From: Gemmatimonadetes bacterium 2013_60CM_65_52
GTDB lineage: Bacteria; Gemmatimonadota; Gemmatimonadetes; Gemmatimonadales; Gemmatimonadaceae
Length of the DNA: 64,000 nucleotides
Assembly: GCA_002215645.1 (NCBI GenBank)
Contig: NGFI01000006.1
Location: 93,284-157,283 of the forward strand
Direction of reading: 5' to 3'
The notes beneath the pieces were generated by a model. It made no database searches. It was not told where the DNA came from and saw only the letters and a list, made by a program, of their open reading frames with translations. Positions within the stretch are counted from its first letter, which is position 1; each line of letters starts with the position of its first letter. Made by a program: the position numbers and the translations under genes. Below, piece after piece: positions 43,906 through 52,214 of this stretch.

Positions 43906-46900
43906 ATGCCTGGTCCAGTAGTCGCGCACTGTGGCAGGCGCATAGACGATTCTGGTACAAAGCCACCGGCCTTCCCGCTGGCCAACGTCAACCTCGTCGC
44001 TCAGCGTCTGCGAGGGCTTCTCGCCGAGCTGCGTCCCGCCGCGGTCGTCTCATCCGCCGCTAACGGAGCGGATCTTTTGCTGCTACTGGTCGCGGGCGAA
44101 CTAAAGGTTCCTCAACACGTCATCTTGCCATTCGACGTGGAGCGCTTCAAGAAATCGTCAGTTACGGATCGACCGGATGCGCGCTGGGGCCCGTTGTTCG
44201 ACCAAGTAGTGCGCGAGGCTAGGGCTGCGGGCACGTTGACGGACCTAGGGACTGGCGGCTCGGACGATGTCGCCTATGCCGCCGCAAACGAAGGGATCCT
44301 GCACCGGGCCAAAGAACTGGCCCAAGGAACGACTCCGATTGCGCTTGTCGTGTGGGAATATGAACGCCCGATGCCCGAGTCGGACTTTGCCCGTGACTTC
44401 GCCAAAGCGGCGGTCAACCAGAAGTTCGTGCTGCGTATCGTCCAGACAAGCTCGCGATCGATCAAGAACACGCCGAATGTCGCTCAGGCTAAGGCGGTAC
44501 TTCAGGGGAAGGCCCTCGACGCCAACGCGGCGCTCGCCCTCTGCTTGGCACTTCGACGTGAGCTTGCGTTTTCGTGGGCGCGTGACCTCGCGCAGATGAT
44601 TCGCATGAGGGACGGAACGCCGAAGGCGCTCCAGTTCTCCTTGCTGCGTATCGAAGCAACATGCACTTACAAGGACCTCGCGCTTCCTGCCGAGACCCGG
44701 CTCGCAAGAGCCGTCAAGCTACTGCGGGATGCCAGAGAAAACCTCGACACTGAAACGGATCCCGAAGTTCTTGGATTAGCCGGCGCCATCTACAAGCGGT
44801 GGTGGGAATATGATGGGCAGCGCTGGCGGCTCGAGCGTGCACTTCGCTATTACCAGCGCGGGTACGGCGCGGACGAGGCGACGGACAACGGATATCAGGC
44901 GATCAACGCCGCTTATTGCCTGGATCAGCTGGCACGTCTGGACCTGGTGGTCGCTCGTGACGCCGGCAAGCGTGAAGATGGAACGACGACTATCGATGAA
45001 TCGATCAGGCAGTCCGCTGACGCAAGGGAGGCGGAGGCGCGCAGAATACGGGAGATGCTGGTAGACAGGCTACCGACGCGGTTCGAGGACGACCTGAAGC
45101 TCCCGGCTAAGGACCGCAAGCTGCAAGGGTGGTGGTTCATCGCAACCGTCGCCGAGGCGTATCTCGGGCTCGATCAGCATGACAAGGCGAAAGAATGGCT
45201 GTCGCGAGGTGCCGGGCAAGGTGAGGACTGGGAGTATGAGGCGACCGCGACGCAGATGGCGTCGTTGGCTCGAGCCCGACACGCGCTCACCAGCGAGGCC
45301 GACTTTGACGAGAAGTCACCGGCTTGGCTCGCGGTTCGCGACGGAATGGCCGGCATCGCCGTCGATAGCGCTCACTCGGCCTTTCTGGGCAAATTCGGTC
45401 TGGCCCTCTCGGGCGGTGGCTTCCGGGCCGCATTCTACCATTTGGGCTTGCTTGCACGGCTTGCCGAACTCGATGTCCTCCGAAGCGTGGAGGTCATCTC
45501 ATGCGTTTCAGGCGGATCGATTGTTGGGGCCCTGTACTACCTCGAGGTGCGTCATCTTCTTGAAACGACACCCGACGATCAGATCACGTGCGAACACTAC
45601 ATTGCGATCGTGCAACGAATTCAGAGAGACTTTCTCGCAGGCGTCCGCACCGACATCCGATCACGCTTGGTGGGCGATGCGCGAGGCGCACTTCGTGACG
45701 CGTTCTCGACGTCGATCTCTCAAACGACACTTCTCGGCGAGCTGTTGGAGACGACTCTCTACAGCGAAGTCCCGGACGGCGAGGGATTACTCGAACGGCG
45801 AATGGCCGATCTCTACATCGAGCCGGCACGGAATCCGGGCGTGAAGTACGATCGGCAACGGGCATTCAACCCCCGCCTTGAGAACTGGGGACGCCGAAAC
45901 AAGGTGCCCATCCTCATCATCAACGCGACGACGCTCAACACGGGCCACCTGTGGCAGTTCACCACGTCGTGGATGGGAGAGCCGGAGACCCGCGCCGATC
46001 AAGTTATTGGGTATGTACAGGATCTAAGACCAACTCGCTACACCGATGCACCCCCGCCGCATGATAAGATGCGCCTCGGCTGGGCCGTTGCGGCATCAGC
46101 AGCCGTTCCAGGCGTTTTTGACCCACTGACTCTCGTTGGGCTATTCCCTTCGCTAGTGCTTCGATTGTCAGACGGCGGCGTTCACGACAACCAAGGGACC
46201 GCGAGTTTGCTCGATCAGGATTGTTCGTCCTTGGTGATCAGCGACGGCAGCGGCCAGCTGTCCATCAACGAGGACCCTGGCACCGGCCGACTTGACGTCC
46301 CGATCCGGGCGAATGACGTGCTGATGGCGCGGGTGCGTGAGCTCGAATTCCAGTTGGTGGCGGCGCTCAGGAGGTCCGCAGTCCTGCGCCGCGTCGTGTT
46401 CGTTCACCTTACACAGGGGCTCGCCGCCGATAAGACCTGGACGCCCTACGGCATGCGTCAAGACGTGCAGGCCTTACTGGCGCGCGTGCGCACCGACCTC
46501 GACGCATTCAACGACCTCGAGGCCTACGCCCTGATGCAGAGCGCTTACCTGGCGACGACCCACGAGTGGACGCAGCAGTCTCGCGACTTCCCACGAGCGA
46601 CGCCGCAAAGAGCGCCGTGGCCTTTTGACGAAGTGGCGACGCTCGTCGCCGCCGACACGGAGACTGCTGCGGAGTACTCGCGAGTCAAGAAAGTCCTTGC
46701 TGCAAGTCAGCGCAAGCTGTGGAAGGTAGCAGCACTTTCGCCCGCGCTCACAAGCATTGGGAGGGTTGTTCGACGGGTGTCGACGCCATTCAAGAGCAGC
46801 AAGCCAATGACGCATCGCGTAGCGTCCGCGATCGTAGGAACGTTGACTGCCGTGCCTCTTTGGATACATCGGAGGATCGGCAGAAATAGGTGGCTCAAGG

Positions 46901-46917
46901 CCGGTAGGCTGAAATGA
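43906..46917 (+). CDS. SLOG / TRAFs-binding / patatin-like phospholipase (candidate defence effector)
   Basis: Protein of 1003 residues from ATG 43906. Residues 1-200 look like a SLOG-type nucleotide-sensing Rossmann domain (AHCGRRIDDSG, VVSSAANGADLLLLLVAGEL, HVILPFDVERFKKSSV, IALVVWEYERP). Residues about 210-450 match the helical MAP3K TRAFs-binding (DUF4071-like) domain (DPEVLGLAGAIYKRWWEYDG, YQRGYGADEATDNGYQAINA). A patatin domain follows, with oxyanion loop LALSGGGFRAAFYH (about 499), nucleophile region SCVSGGSIVGALYY (Ser about 537) and the catalytic Asp in RLSDGGVHDNQG (about 755). The C-terminus is basic and hydrophobic. I infer a ligand-triggered membrane-degrading effector. A TIR gene follows 16 bp later. 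Confidence 0.8.
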   Translation: MPGPVVAHCGRRIDDSGTKPPAFPLANVNLVAQRLRGLLAELRPAAVVSSAANGADLLLLLVAGELKVPQHVILPFDVERFKKSSVTDRPDARWGPLFDQVVREARAAGTLTDLGTGGSDDVAYAAANEGILHRAKELAQGTTPIALVVWEYERPMPESDFARDFAKAAVNQKFVLRIVQTSSRSIKNTPNVAQAKAVLQGKALDANAALALCLALRRELAFSWARDLAQMIRMRDGTPKALQFSLLRIEATCTYKDLALPAETRLARAVKLLRDARENLDTETDPEVLGLAGAIYKRWWEYDGQRWRLERALRYYQRGYGADEATDNGYQAINAAYCLDQLARLDLVVARDAGKREDGTTTIDESIRQSADAREAEARRIREMLVDRLPTRFEDDLKLPAKDRKLQGWWFIATVAEAYLGLDQHDKAKEWLSRGAGQGEDWEYEATATQMASLARARHALTSEADFDEKSPAWLAVRDGMAGIAVDSAHSAFLGKFGLALSGGGFRAAFYHLGLLARLAELDVLRSVEVISCVSGGSIVGALYYLEVRHLLETTPDDQITCEHYIAIVQRIQRDFLAGVRTDIRSRLVGDARGALRDAFSTSISQTTLLGELLETTLYSEVPDGEGLLERRMADLYIEPARNPGVKYDRQRAFNPRLENWGRRNKVPILIINATTLNTGHLWQFTTSWMGEPETRADQVIGYVQDLRPTRYTDAPPPHDKMRLGWAVAASAAVPGVFDPLTLVGLFPSLVLRLSDGGVHDNQGTASLLDQDCSSLVISDGSGQLSINEDPGTGRLDVPIRANDVLMARVRELEFQLVAALRRSAVLRRVVFVHLTQGLAADKTWTPYGMRQDVQALLARVRTDLDAFNDLEAYALMQSAYLATTHEWTQQSRDFPRATPQRAPWPFDEVATLVAADTETAAEYSRVKKVLAASQRKLWKVAALSPALTSIGRVVRRVSTPFKSSKPMTHRVASAIVGTLTAVPLWIHRRIGRNRWLKAGRLK

Positions 46918-46933
46918 TCGGACGTCCCACTTA

Positions 46934-47590
46934 ATGCCGAGCTTTGACTGGCAGGTGTCAGCGGACGCACTATGGCGGGATCGCTATCCCGATTGGGCTC
47001 ACGGCTACGGCTTGTGGACAAACCGCCCAAGCACAGCGATTCCGCGGGTCGACGACATCGCCGCGCTACGCTACAACACGACCTGGGGTGGAGGCTATTT
47101 GGCGTGTCCTCGCGTCTTCGTCTCCCATCGTCAATCGGACGCGTCGCTAGCGCGGACCGTAGCGTGGATCGCCCGGTCCCACGGATTCCAATACTGGCTC
47201 GACGTTGAGGATCCGACACTGCAGGGGCTCGGGGCGAAATCGGCCACGGCCTTGGCGACAGCTGCAGTTATCGAGATGGCGCTCCTAAACTGCACGCATG
47301 TCGTCGCAGTAATGACCAACAACACCCATGGAACAATGTGGGTGCCCTACGAATACGGTCGGGTCAAGGAACCTACACCGCACTCGACGCAAGCAGCAAC
47401 CTGGCTCCATCCGCATTACGCGCATCCAGTGCCGGAGTATATGCTGCTCGGCAGCGTACTCACTTCCCGTGTGGCCCTCGACACCTGGTTCGTGCACCAG
47501 ATGCTGGGCTGGAACTCGACTTACGGATCATGCGTCGGCCTTTCGCGCGATTCCTGGACCAGTGGCGCGGTCGACCCTCTGCCAGAATGA
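46934..47590 (+). CDS. TIR-domain protein (partner of the patatin gene)
   Basis: Protein of 218 residues. After about 55 N-terminal residues, a TIR-like domain begins with CPRVFVSHRQSDASLARTV and SHGFQYWLDVEDP; the catalytic-type glutamate lies in TMWVPYEYGRVKEP. TIR domains of this kind hydrolyse or cyclise NAD+. The C-terminal 80 residues (PVPEYMLLGSVLTSRVALDT) have no recognised fold. Its start is 16 bp after the SLOG-patatin stop, so the two form an operon, convergent with the QueC/OGG/TGT operon. Confidence 0.75.
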   Translation: MPSFDWQVSADALWRDRYPDWAHGYGLWTNRPSTAIPRVDDIAALRYNTTWGGGYLACPRVFVSHRQSDASLARTVAWIARSHGFQYWLDVEDPTLQGLGAKSATALATAAVIEMALLNCTHVVAVMTNNTHGTMWVPYEYGRVKEPTPHSTQAATWLHPHYAHPVPEYMLLGSVLTSRVALDTWFVHQMLGWNSTYGSCVGLSRDSWTSGAVDPLPE

Positions 47591-47679
47591 AAGGCGGCGG
47601 TCGGCGTCTTCAATAGGATGACAGTATCGAGCGATTTGACTGCGCGCCCCATCTTCTTGGCGAAGCCGCGCAGTTCGTA

Positions 47680-48165
47680 TCAGCGCAGCTTCTCGATAGC
47701 GGCAGCAAGTTGCGGCCAGGCAACCACTAGGAGCTTATGGTCTGCAAAGGCCTTGGGGAGGTTTTGCGGATTATTTCCACTTGGATGCACTCCAAGAACG
47801 TGCTTACCTAACTCGATGCTCCGGCGAATCTCCCAATCAACCCAAGGGCTTCTTGGAGTAGAGTCAGATAGGAAGACAACGGTCACCGAAGACTGCGAGA
47901 TCCGGTCCTCGATCTTCTGCTTGATGTACGCAGCCCGCGCGCTGTCAATCGGATCGGAGACGGACCAGTCGTTGAACTCAAGTGCCACGTTTTCGTTCCT
48001 CGCTTGTCCTCGAAGCAAGTTGACGTACGTAACATCTTCGTACGCGAAACTGAGGAAGACATTTCGCTTACCCTGCTGCTCCCCGGCCATGAGTTCCTTC
48101 TTGGCCTTGTCGATTAGGGATTGGACATTGCCGATATAACCGGGTCCTCCACCGCCACCGCCCAT
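47680..48165 (-). CDS. ThsB-like TIR protein with oligoglycine N-terminus
   Basis: Protein of 161 residues, last in the four-gene minus-strand operon. It starts M followed by six Gly, then PGYIGNVQSLIDKAKKEL. Residues about 33-140 form a TIR-like domain of the DUF1863/ThsB type: NVFLSFAYEDVTYVNLLRGQ, ALEFNDWSVSDPIDS, VTVVFLSDSTPRSPWVDWEI (Glu in the catalytic position) and HVLGVHPSGN. ThsB-type TIRs make a cyclic ADP-ribose signal in Thoeris. Only 2 bp separate its ATG from the QueC-like stop. An in-frame start at 48216 would overlap QueC and is unlikely. Confidence 0.8.
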   Translation of the reverse strand: MGGGGGGPGYIGNVQSLIDKAKKELMAGEQQGKRNVFLSFAYEDVTYVNLLRGQARNENVALEFNDWSVSDPIDSARAAYIKQKIEDRISQSSVTVVFLSDSTPRSPWVDWEIRRSIELGKHVLGVHPSGNNPQNLPKAFADHKLLVVAWPQLAAAIEKLR

Positions 48166-48167
48166 AG

Positions 48168-48758
48168 TCAGACCTCCACTCCTTGGAGTTCGCGGCACGA
48201 TATGCACTGCCCGCAAGGTTCAGGACCGCCCGCGTGGCACGAGTACGTTCCTGCGACACCCTTTTCCCGTGCAATAGCCGCGACATCCGCCTTGGAAAAC
48301 GACATTAGTGGCGCGATAACACGTAGTTCCTTCCCTAGCGCTCGACAAAGAAGCGCCTCCATGTCACGCAAGAAGCTCCGGGTTTGATCGGGAAAAATGC
48401 TGGACGCCTCATCGAGGAGGCCGATGTTCACCGCGCTTGCCCCAACGCGATGGGCGTAGGCACCAGCGACGATCAGGAAAAGTGCGTTGCGGCATGGCAG
48501 AAAAGCGTCCCGTACAATGTCAAGGGTTCGATCGCTTAAACCGGACGGTAGTAGGGCAGCGTAGCCTGGCAGCGAGGCGATTGCGGCTTCCGGGAGGCCG
48601 AGCCGGCGAAGATTCGCCTGACACGATCTCAGCTCGCGATCCCGGCCGAGCTGGCCGTAGTCGACAAACAGAGGAAACTGGGTCAAGCCGGCCTCGTGCG
48701 CCAAGGTGGCCATCACACTGGAGTCCAAGCCGCCCGAGACAAGCGTTACTACGCTCAT
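48168..48758 (-). CDS. QueC-like ATP-dependent enzyme of the defence operon
   Basis: Protein of 196 residues (E. coli QueC has 231). The PP-loop is VSGGLDSSVMATLA (residues 7-20). Zinc-binding cysteines near the C-terminus are complete: C174, C182, C185, C188 in CHAGGPEPCGQCISC. QueC makes 7-cyano-7-deazaguanine from carboxydeazaguanine; homologues occur in QatABCD and type IV CBASS defence. The ATG overlaps the OGG-like stop (ATGA). No queD or queE lies in the window, so it probably draws on deazaguanine made elsewhere or acts on another substrate. Confidence 0.85.
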   Translation of the reverse strand: MSVVTLVSGGLDSSVMATLAHEAGLTQFPLFVDYGQLGRDRELRSCQANLRRLGLPEAAIASLPGYAALLPSGLSDRTLDIVRDAFLPCRNALFLIVAGAYAHRVGASAVNIGLLDEASSIFPDQTRSFLRDMEALLCRALGKELRVIAPLMSFSKADVAAIAREKGVAGTYSCHAGGPEPCGQCISCRELQGVEV

Positions 48759-49444
48759 GCGGCGACTTCGTCCGCCGCCTTCATTGTTGCCCAGATCGCC
48801 CAATCCATGCATCCAAGACTATAGCCGAGACTTCGCGCGTACTCAGCAAGCCGGTTTTCGATGCGCTCGTACTCAGGAAACGACGTCGGCAATCGCGTCT
48901 CCGCCCCGACGAGCCTCACGCTCTGCATGAACCTGAGTACATATCGATCAATCACGGCGAGATCGAGGCTGATCCCCAGGTTCCGCAACATCATGCTCGT
49001 TTGCTTTGGTCCGAGTCCGGGGATGTCTGAGGCAAGCGAGCGTCGTAATTGAAGAGTCGATACCTGAATGCTGAGCCGCTCAAGAAGAGGCATTGCTGAA
49101 ATCGAATCACGCGCACCAGCAATCTGGGTTGCACGTGCCTGTGGGAATCGGTACGCACCAAGGCCGCGGCTCAGGCGCGCGCGCCCGGAAAGAAATGCCG
49201 ACAGCCTTCGGCCATATTCGGCACTCCGCTGCGAATACCACCAAGAGTCATCAAGAAACCCAGCCGCAATGAGCGCGCCGGTCCATTGAACAGCTGATGC
49301 GTGGCGAACTTGGCTCGACAGGACACAGCCCACGAGTTGATTGCGTGCAGCTTGTTCGGTAAGAGCACGAATTGGGCGCGCTTCGAGAACCTTGGCAACC
49401 TCCTGGCAAAGAGAAACTACGACCGGTTCGAGGCGCGTTCTCAC
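48755..49444 (-). CDS. OGG-like HhH-GPD DNA glycosylase of the defence operon
   Basis: Protein of 229 residues from GTG 49444, which overlaps the upstream TGA (GTGA) and is preceded by GGAGGAGGGACC. The helix-hairpin-helix is DIPGLGPKQTSMMLRNLG, with the putative catalytic Lys147 and Asp166 in DLAVIDRYVLRF, as in Ogg2-type 8-oxoguanine glycosylase/lyases. An OGG-like protein is one of the three nucleobase-type genes of type IV CBASS. A target of modified (for example deazaguanine-bearing) DNA or nucleotide is inference. Confidence 0.8.
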   Translation of the reverse strand: MRTRLEPVVVSLCQEVAKVLEARPIRALTEQAARNQLVGCVLSSQVRHASAVQWTGALIAAGFLDDSWWYSQRSAEYGRRLSAFLSGRARLSRGLGAYRFPQARATQIAGARDSISAMPLLERLSIQVSTLQLRRSLASDIPGLGPKQTSMMLRNLGISLDLAVIDRYVLRFMQSVRLVGAETRLPTSFPEYERIENRLAEYARSLGYSLGCMDWAIWATMKAADEVAA

Positions 49445-50925
49445 GGTCCCTCCTCCGGGAAAGCGCGGCGAAAGTCGGCGTACAGCAGCGGGCCAATGTC
49501 GGGAACGTAATTCAAGAGAATGTCCTCCTGACCGGCGTGAATCAACTTCCACATCGTTCTGCTCCAATCCTCAAAAAAATCCAGGTTGTACGATAAAACT
49601 CGTGAGGCATACGGCGCGCCATCATTCGAGGCGATCGCACGGGCGCGAACATTTGTTAGTCGTGCCAAGCATGGTTTCCCCACCATATCGAATTGCTGGA
49701 AATGGTAGAGTGCGGCAGATCGAAAGTCCGCGACTGTTCGACACCACTCTAGCCCGTCGAACGAATCCGCTCCCGCAGCCGCAAATGCCGCCATGGACAG
49801 CGGATTGCCTGTCCCCAGCAAATGAAGGGGATAGTAGCGTGGAAGGCGGTCAAGGGACGCACGCATCGCGAGCACGGCGGCAAACCGCTCTCGCAGCCCG
49901 TTACCAAGCTCGCGTTCCGGAATCGCAATCAGAAGTGGATCAATCGCCGCCGCGACCTCCGCAACGATACTCGCCGCCGCGGCCGCTGGCGCGCGCGCAT
50001 TCACTGGTACGTGGACGATTGGGCATATGACGGTTGCGGCGCCGATCTTTCGCTGGTCGGCTTGGCAAGTCGCGATGATGCTCCTAGCGACCCTTCCGAT
50101 TGACCCCTTCGGATCAACGGCGTCAAATTGAAATGCGAGATCTGGCCGACAAGCCGCTACAGTCTCGTGGTAGCGACCAACCCGCCACCCACCAGGATTT
50201 GCTCGGCCCCAATAGTCGTTGCGACGGGACGCCTCGTAGTTTCCTGAGTCCAGAAAGACAACCGTCTCAGTCTCCATTAGGCGACGGAATTCGCGGCCGA
50301 ACCGCGTCTCTTGAGCTCGCAGGTGCCAAGCGTCATATGCTGAAACGAGCACGGCCCCAGGCCCCAGGCCCCGAAGAAGCGTTAAGCCAACCACCGGTGG
50401 TAGTCGCGTCTCAAAACTCGAGATTGACAGCGCGAATGTCGGCAACTGCAGTTTCTTGCTACCCACGGCCAAGCTCTTTGGTCGCTGGTGCCTGACCTCT
50501 TTCTTTGGGCCAACCGTTTGGGTGACTTTGTGACGGAGCTTTTGAAACCCTGGGTCTTGCGTGTCGCCCCTCCAGCCCTCAGCAGGAGTCCGATTGGCGC
50601 CGCCGAAGCCCATTGGAATCTCCGGCTTTCCGATCACGAACGGCAATATTGGCTTGCCAAGTTCTTGGGCAAGGCTCATCTCATCTCTGAGGATGGCGCT
50701 ACGCCGTCCGCGAACAGCGCTCGATAAGAGCGGAACGACAGCGCGACAACGGGGGAGGTAAGATCGCACGTGCTGCTCCCAATCCCCGTGCGCAATGTCT
50801 TCTGCCCACCACACAGTCCAACTCTCACGAAGGAGCTCGACAAGCCGAGTCGCGAGACCCAGATCGTCGGAAACGAATAGAACGCACAGGTCGTACTCCT
50901 CCTCGGATGGCCTAGTGCCCGGCAT
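49441..50925 (-). CDS. TIR - tRNA-guanine transglycosylase-like fusion
   Basis: Protein of 494 residues, first gene of the operon. Residues about 10-100 form a TIR domain (YDLCVLFVSDDLGLATRLVE, WTVWWAEDIAHGDWE, VVPLLSSAVRG, and Glu in RDEMSLAQE). From about 165 a TGT-like barrel follows: VVFLDSGNYEASR supplies the general-acid Asp (D226), and PLHLLGTGNPLSMAAF with AGADSFDGLEWCRT supplies the nucleophile Asp (D390). The CxCx2C zinc motif of ordinary TGT is absent. Ordinary TGT swaps guanine in tRNA; DpdA relatives act on DNA. The fusion to TIR is unusual. Confidence 0.8.
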   Translation of the reverse strand: MPGTRPSEEEYDLCVLFVSDDLGLATRLVELLRESWTVWWAEDIAHGDWEQHVRSYLPRCRAVVPLLSSAVRGRRSAILRDEMSLAQELGKPILPFVIGKPEIPMGFGGANRTPAEGWRGDTQDPGFQKLRHKVTQTVGPKKEVRHQRPKSLAVGSKKLQLPTFALSISSFETRLPPVVGLTLLRGLGPGAVLVSAYDAWHLRAQETRFGREFRRLMETETVVFLDSGNYEASRRNDYWGRANPGGWRVGRYHETVAACRPDLAFQFDAVDPKGSIGRVARSIIATCQADQRKIGAATVICPIVHVPVNARAPAAAAASIVAEVAAAIDPLLIAIPERELGNGLRERFAAVLAMRASLDRLPRYYPLHLLGTGNPLSMAAFAAAGADSFDGLEWCRTVADFRSAALYHFQQFDMVGKPCLARLTNVRARAIASNDGAPYASRVLSYNLDFFEDWSRTMWKLIHAGQEDILLNYVPDIGPLLYADFRRAFPEEGP

Positions 50926-51793
50926 CGACCCCCGTTTAGTTAGAGGAATTCTGCGATCCTGACGGTCCGTCTACCCTGGCGGCAACGAGCCGTGCGTCCC
51001 ATCTGATCGTTCACGGTTCAAATCTTCACCCCTTCTGCAGCAGCTCGGCCATTCCGGATATGGCGACGTTGTACGGAGTATCTGGCAAAGGGAACATCAG
51101 CTCAGAGTGACTGACTGCCGAGAACTTACGCGCCTGGCACACGGCACAGCAGGCGGAAAGGCGTGGCGGTTAGCGGTGAGCGCGGCCAATGGCCGTCTCG
51201 TTGTGCGCCAACACGACGGCGCGGATCTGTGCGATGTCCTCAGCGTGCGGTGTGCGGTCGATGGAGAGCAAGAGGCGCGTCGGGGTCATCATCTATGATC
51301 TGTATTGCCGCCAACGCCAAAGGTCAGGTGCGGGCCGTCCGCTGCAACGCGTGTTACCCAGCAGGAGCGGAAAGCTGTGACAGCCACTTCGACATCGCTA
51401 GGGTGCCGATGCGACGGAAAGGCTGCGGCTCGGATCCTTGCTTTGACGGAGCCATTTACCGAGCCAAAGCCTCGCGAACCACGTAGGCGCTCCCTTCGGA
51501 CCCGACCTTGCAAATGCGTTCAATGCCGTACGCATCAGAGGGCTCAACGTAAACCTGAACGCCAGCTTTGGTAGGCGTGCATCCGTTCAACCTATTGGCC
51601 AAACGTCGTCAGAGCCCGCGTGTCTTGGTTCGAATAATCGCACTCGCGCGATGCAACGCTGACTCGCTCAGACATACTACATAGTCACCTTTGAGGGTGA
51701 ACGGTCCCGCTGCGGATAGATCCAGTTGCGCGACCGCAACAGCGGAGGGCGAGGCCGAGTCACTGCGAACCAACGCCCCAACGATTGCGACCA
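50926..51793. other. Gap without a recognised gene
   Basis: About 870 bp between the TIR-TGT start and the zinc-ribbon gene. Open frames of 60-107 residues occur on both strands, but none shows family motifs. The part next to 50925 must hold the promoter of the four-gene operon; no clear -35/-10 pair stands out. Confidence 0.5.
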
Positions 51794-51821
51794 CTACGCG
51801 CGCGCATGACCCGAGAAGCAA
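51609..51821 (-). CDS. Small hypothetical protein, possible signal peptide
   Basis: Open frame of 70 residues overlapping the end of the zinc-ribbon gene by 28 bp. The N-terminus (CARVVVAIVGALVRSDSASP) could be a signal peptide, followed by AVAQLDLSAAGPFTLKGDYV. No family is recognised and it may be spurious. Confidence 0.3.
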   Translation of the reverse strand: MLLGSCARVVVAIVGALVRSDSASPSAVAVAQLDLSAAGPFTLKGDYVVCLSESALHRASAIIRTKTRGL

Positions 51822-51970
51822 AAGTCAAAGCGGCGGTACATGCGCTTGTTCTGCGCCCGCTGCTGGGGAGTTAACGTCGCCCGCCAAGGATCAGGGGCGC
51901 CGCAGTGAGGACAGCTCACCGTGCCGACACTCACCTGTTTTGCGCAGCCTCGACAGAGCGTCAGCGCCAT
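51794..51970 (-). CDS. Small zinc-ribbon protein
   Basis: Short frame of 58 residues: begins MALTLCRGCAKQVSVGT and has a second pair in VSCPHCGAPDPWRA, so two CxxC knuckles form a zinc ribbon. A basic tail follows (TPQQRAQNKRMYRRFDF). Such small ribbons are common near accessory genes and may bind nucleic acid or protein. It lies between the TIR-TGT operon and the solitary TIR gene, transcribed away from the latter. Confidence 0.65.
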   Translation of the reverse strand: MALTLCRGCAKQVSVGTVSCPHCGAPDPWRATLTPQQRAQNKRMYRRFDFCFSGHARA

Positions 51971-52214
51971 TGTCGTTCATCTCCGGCGATAAGTAACCTT
52001 TGCGGTGCGTGTTGGCGGCCGTTTTTCCTGGCAATGCAGCGGAAACTCGCGAGCCGAGCCATGATTACGCCGTTTGTCGACTGGATCGGTGTCTCTTTCT
52101 CGGGTAAGTGGCGGGCGGCACGAGCGCAACTATATCCAACGAATCGCACCGCCTTTGTATTCGATGTAGCGGCATCGTCCTATCCGTTCAAAGACCACCC
52201 ATTGGAGGAGCGGC

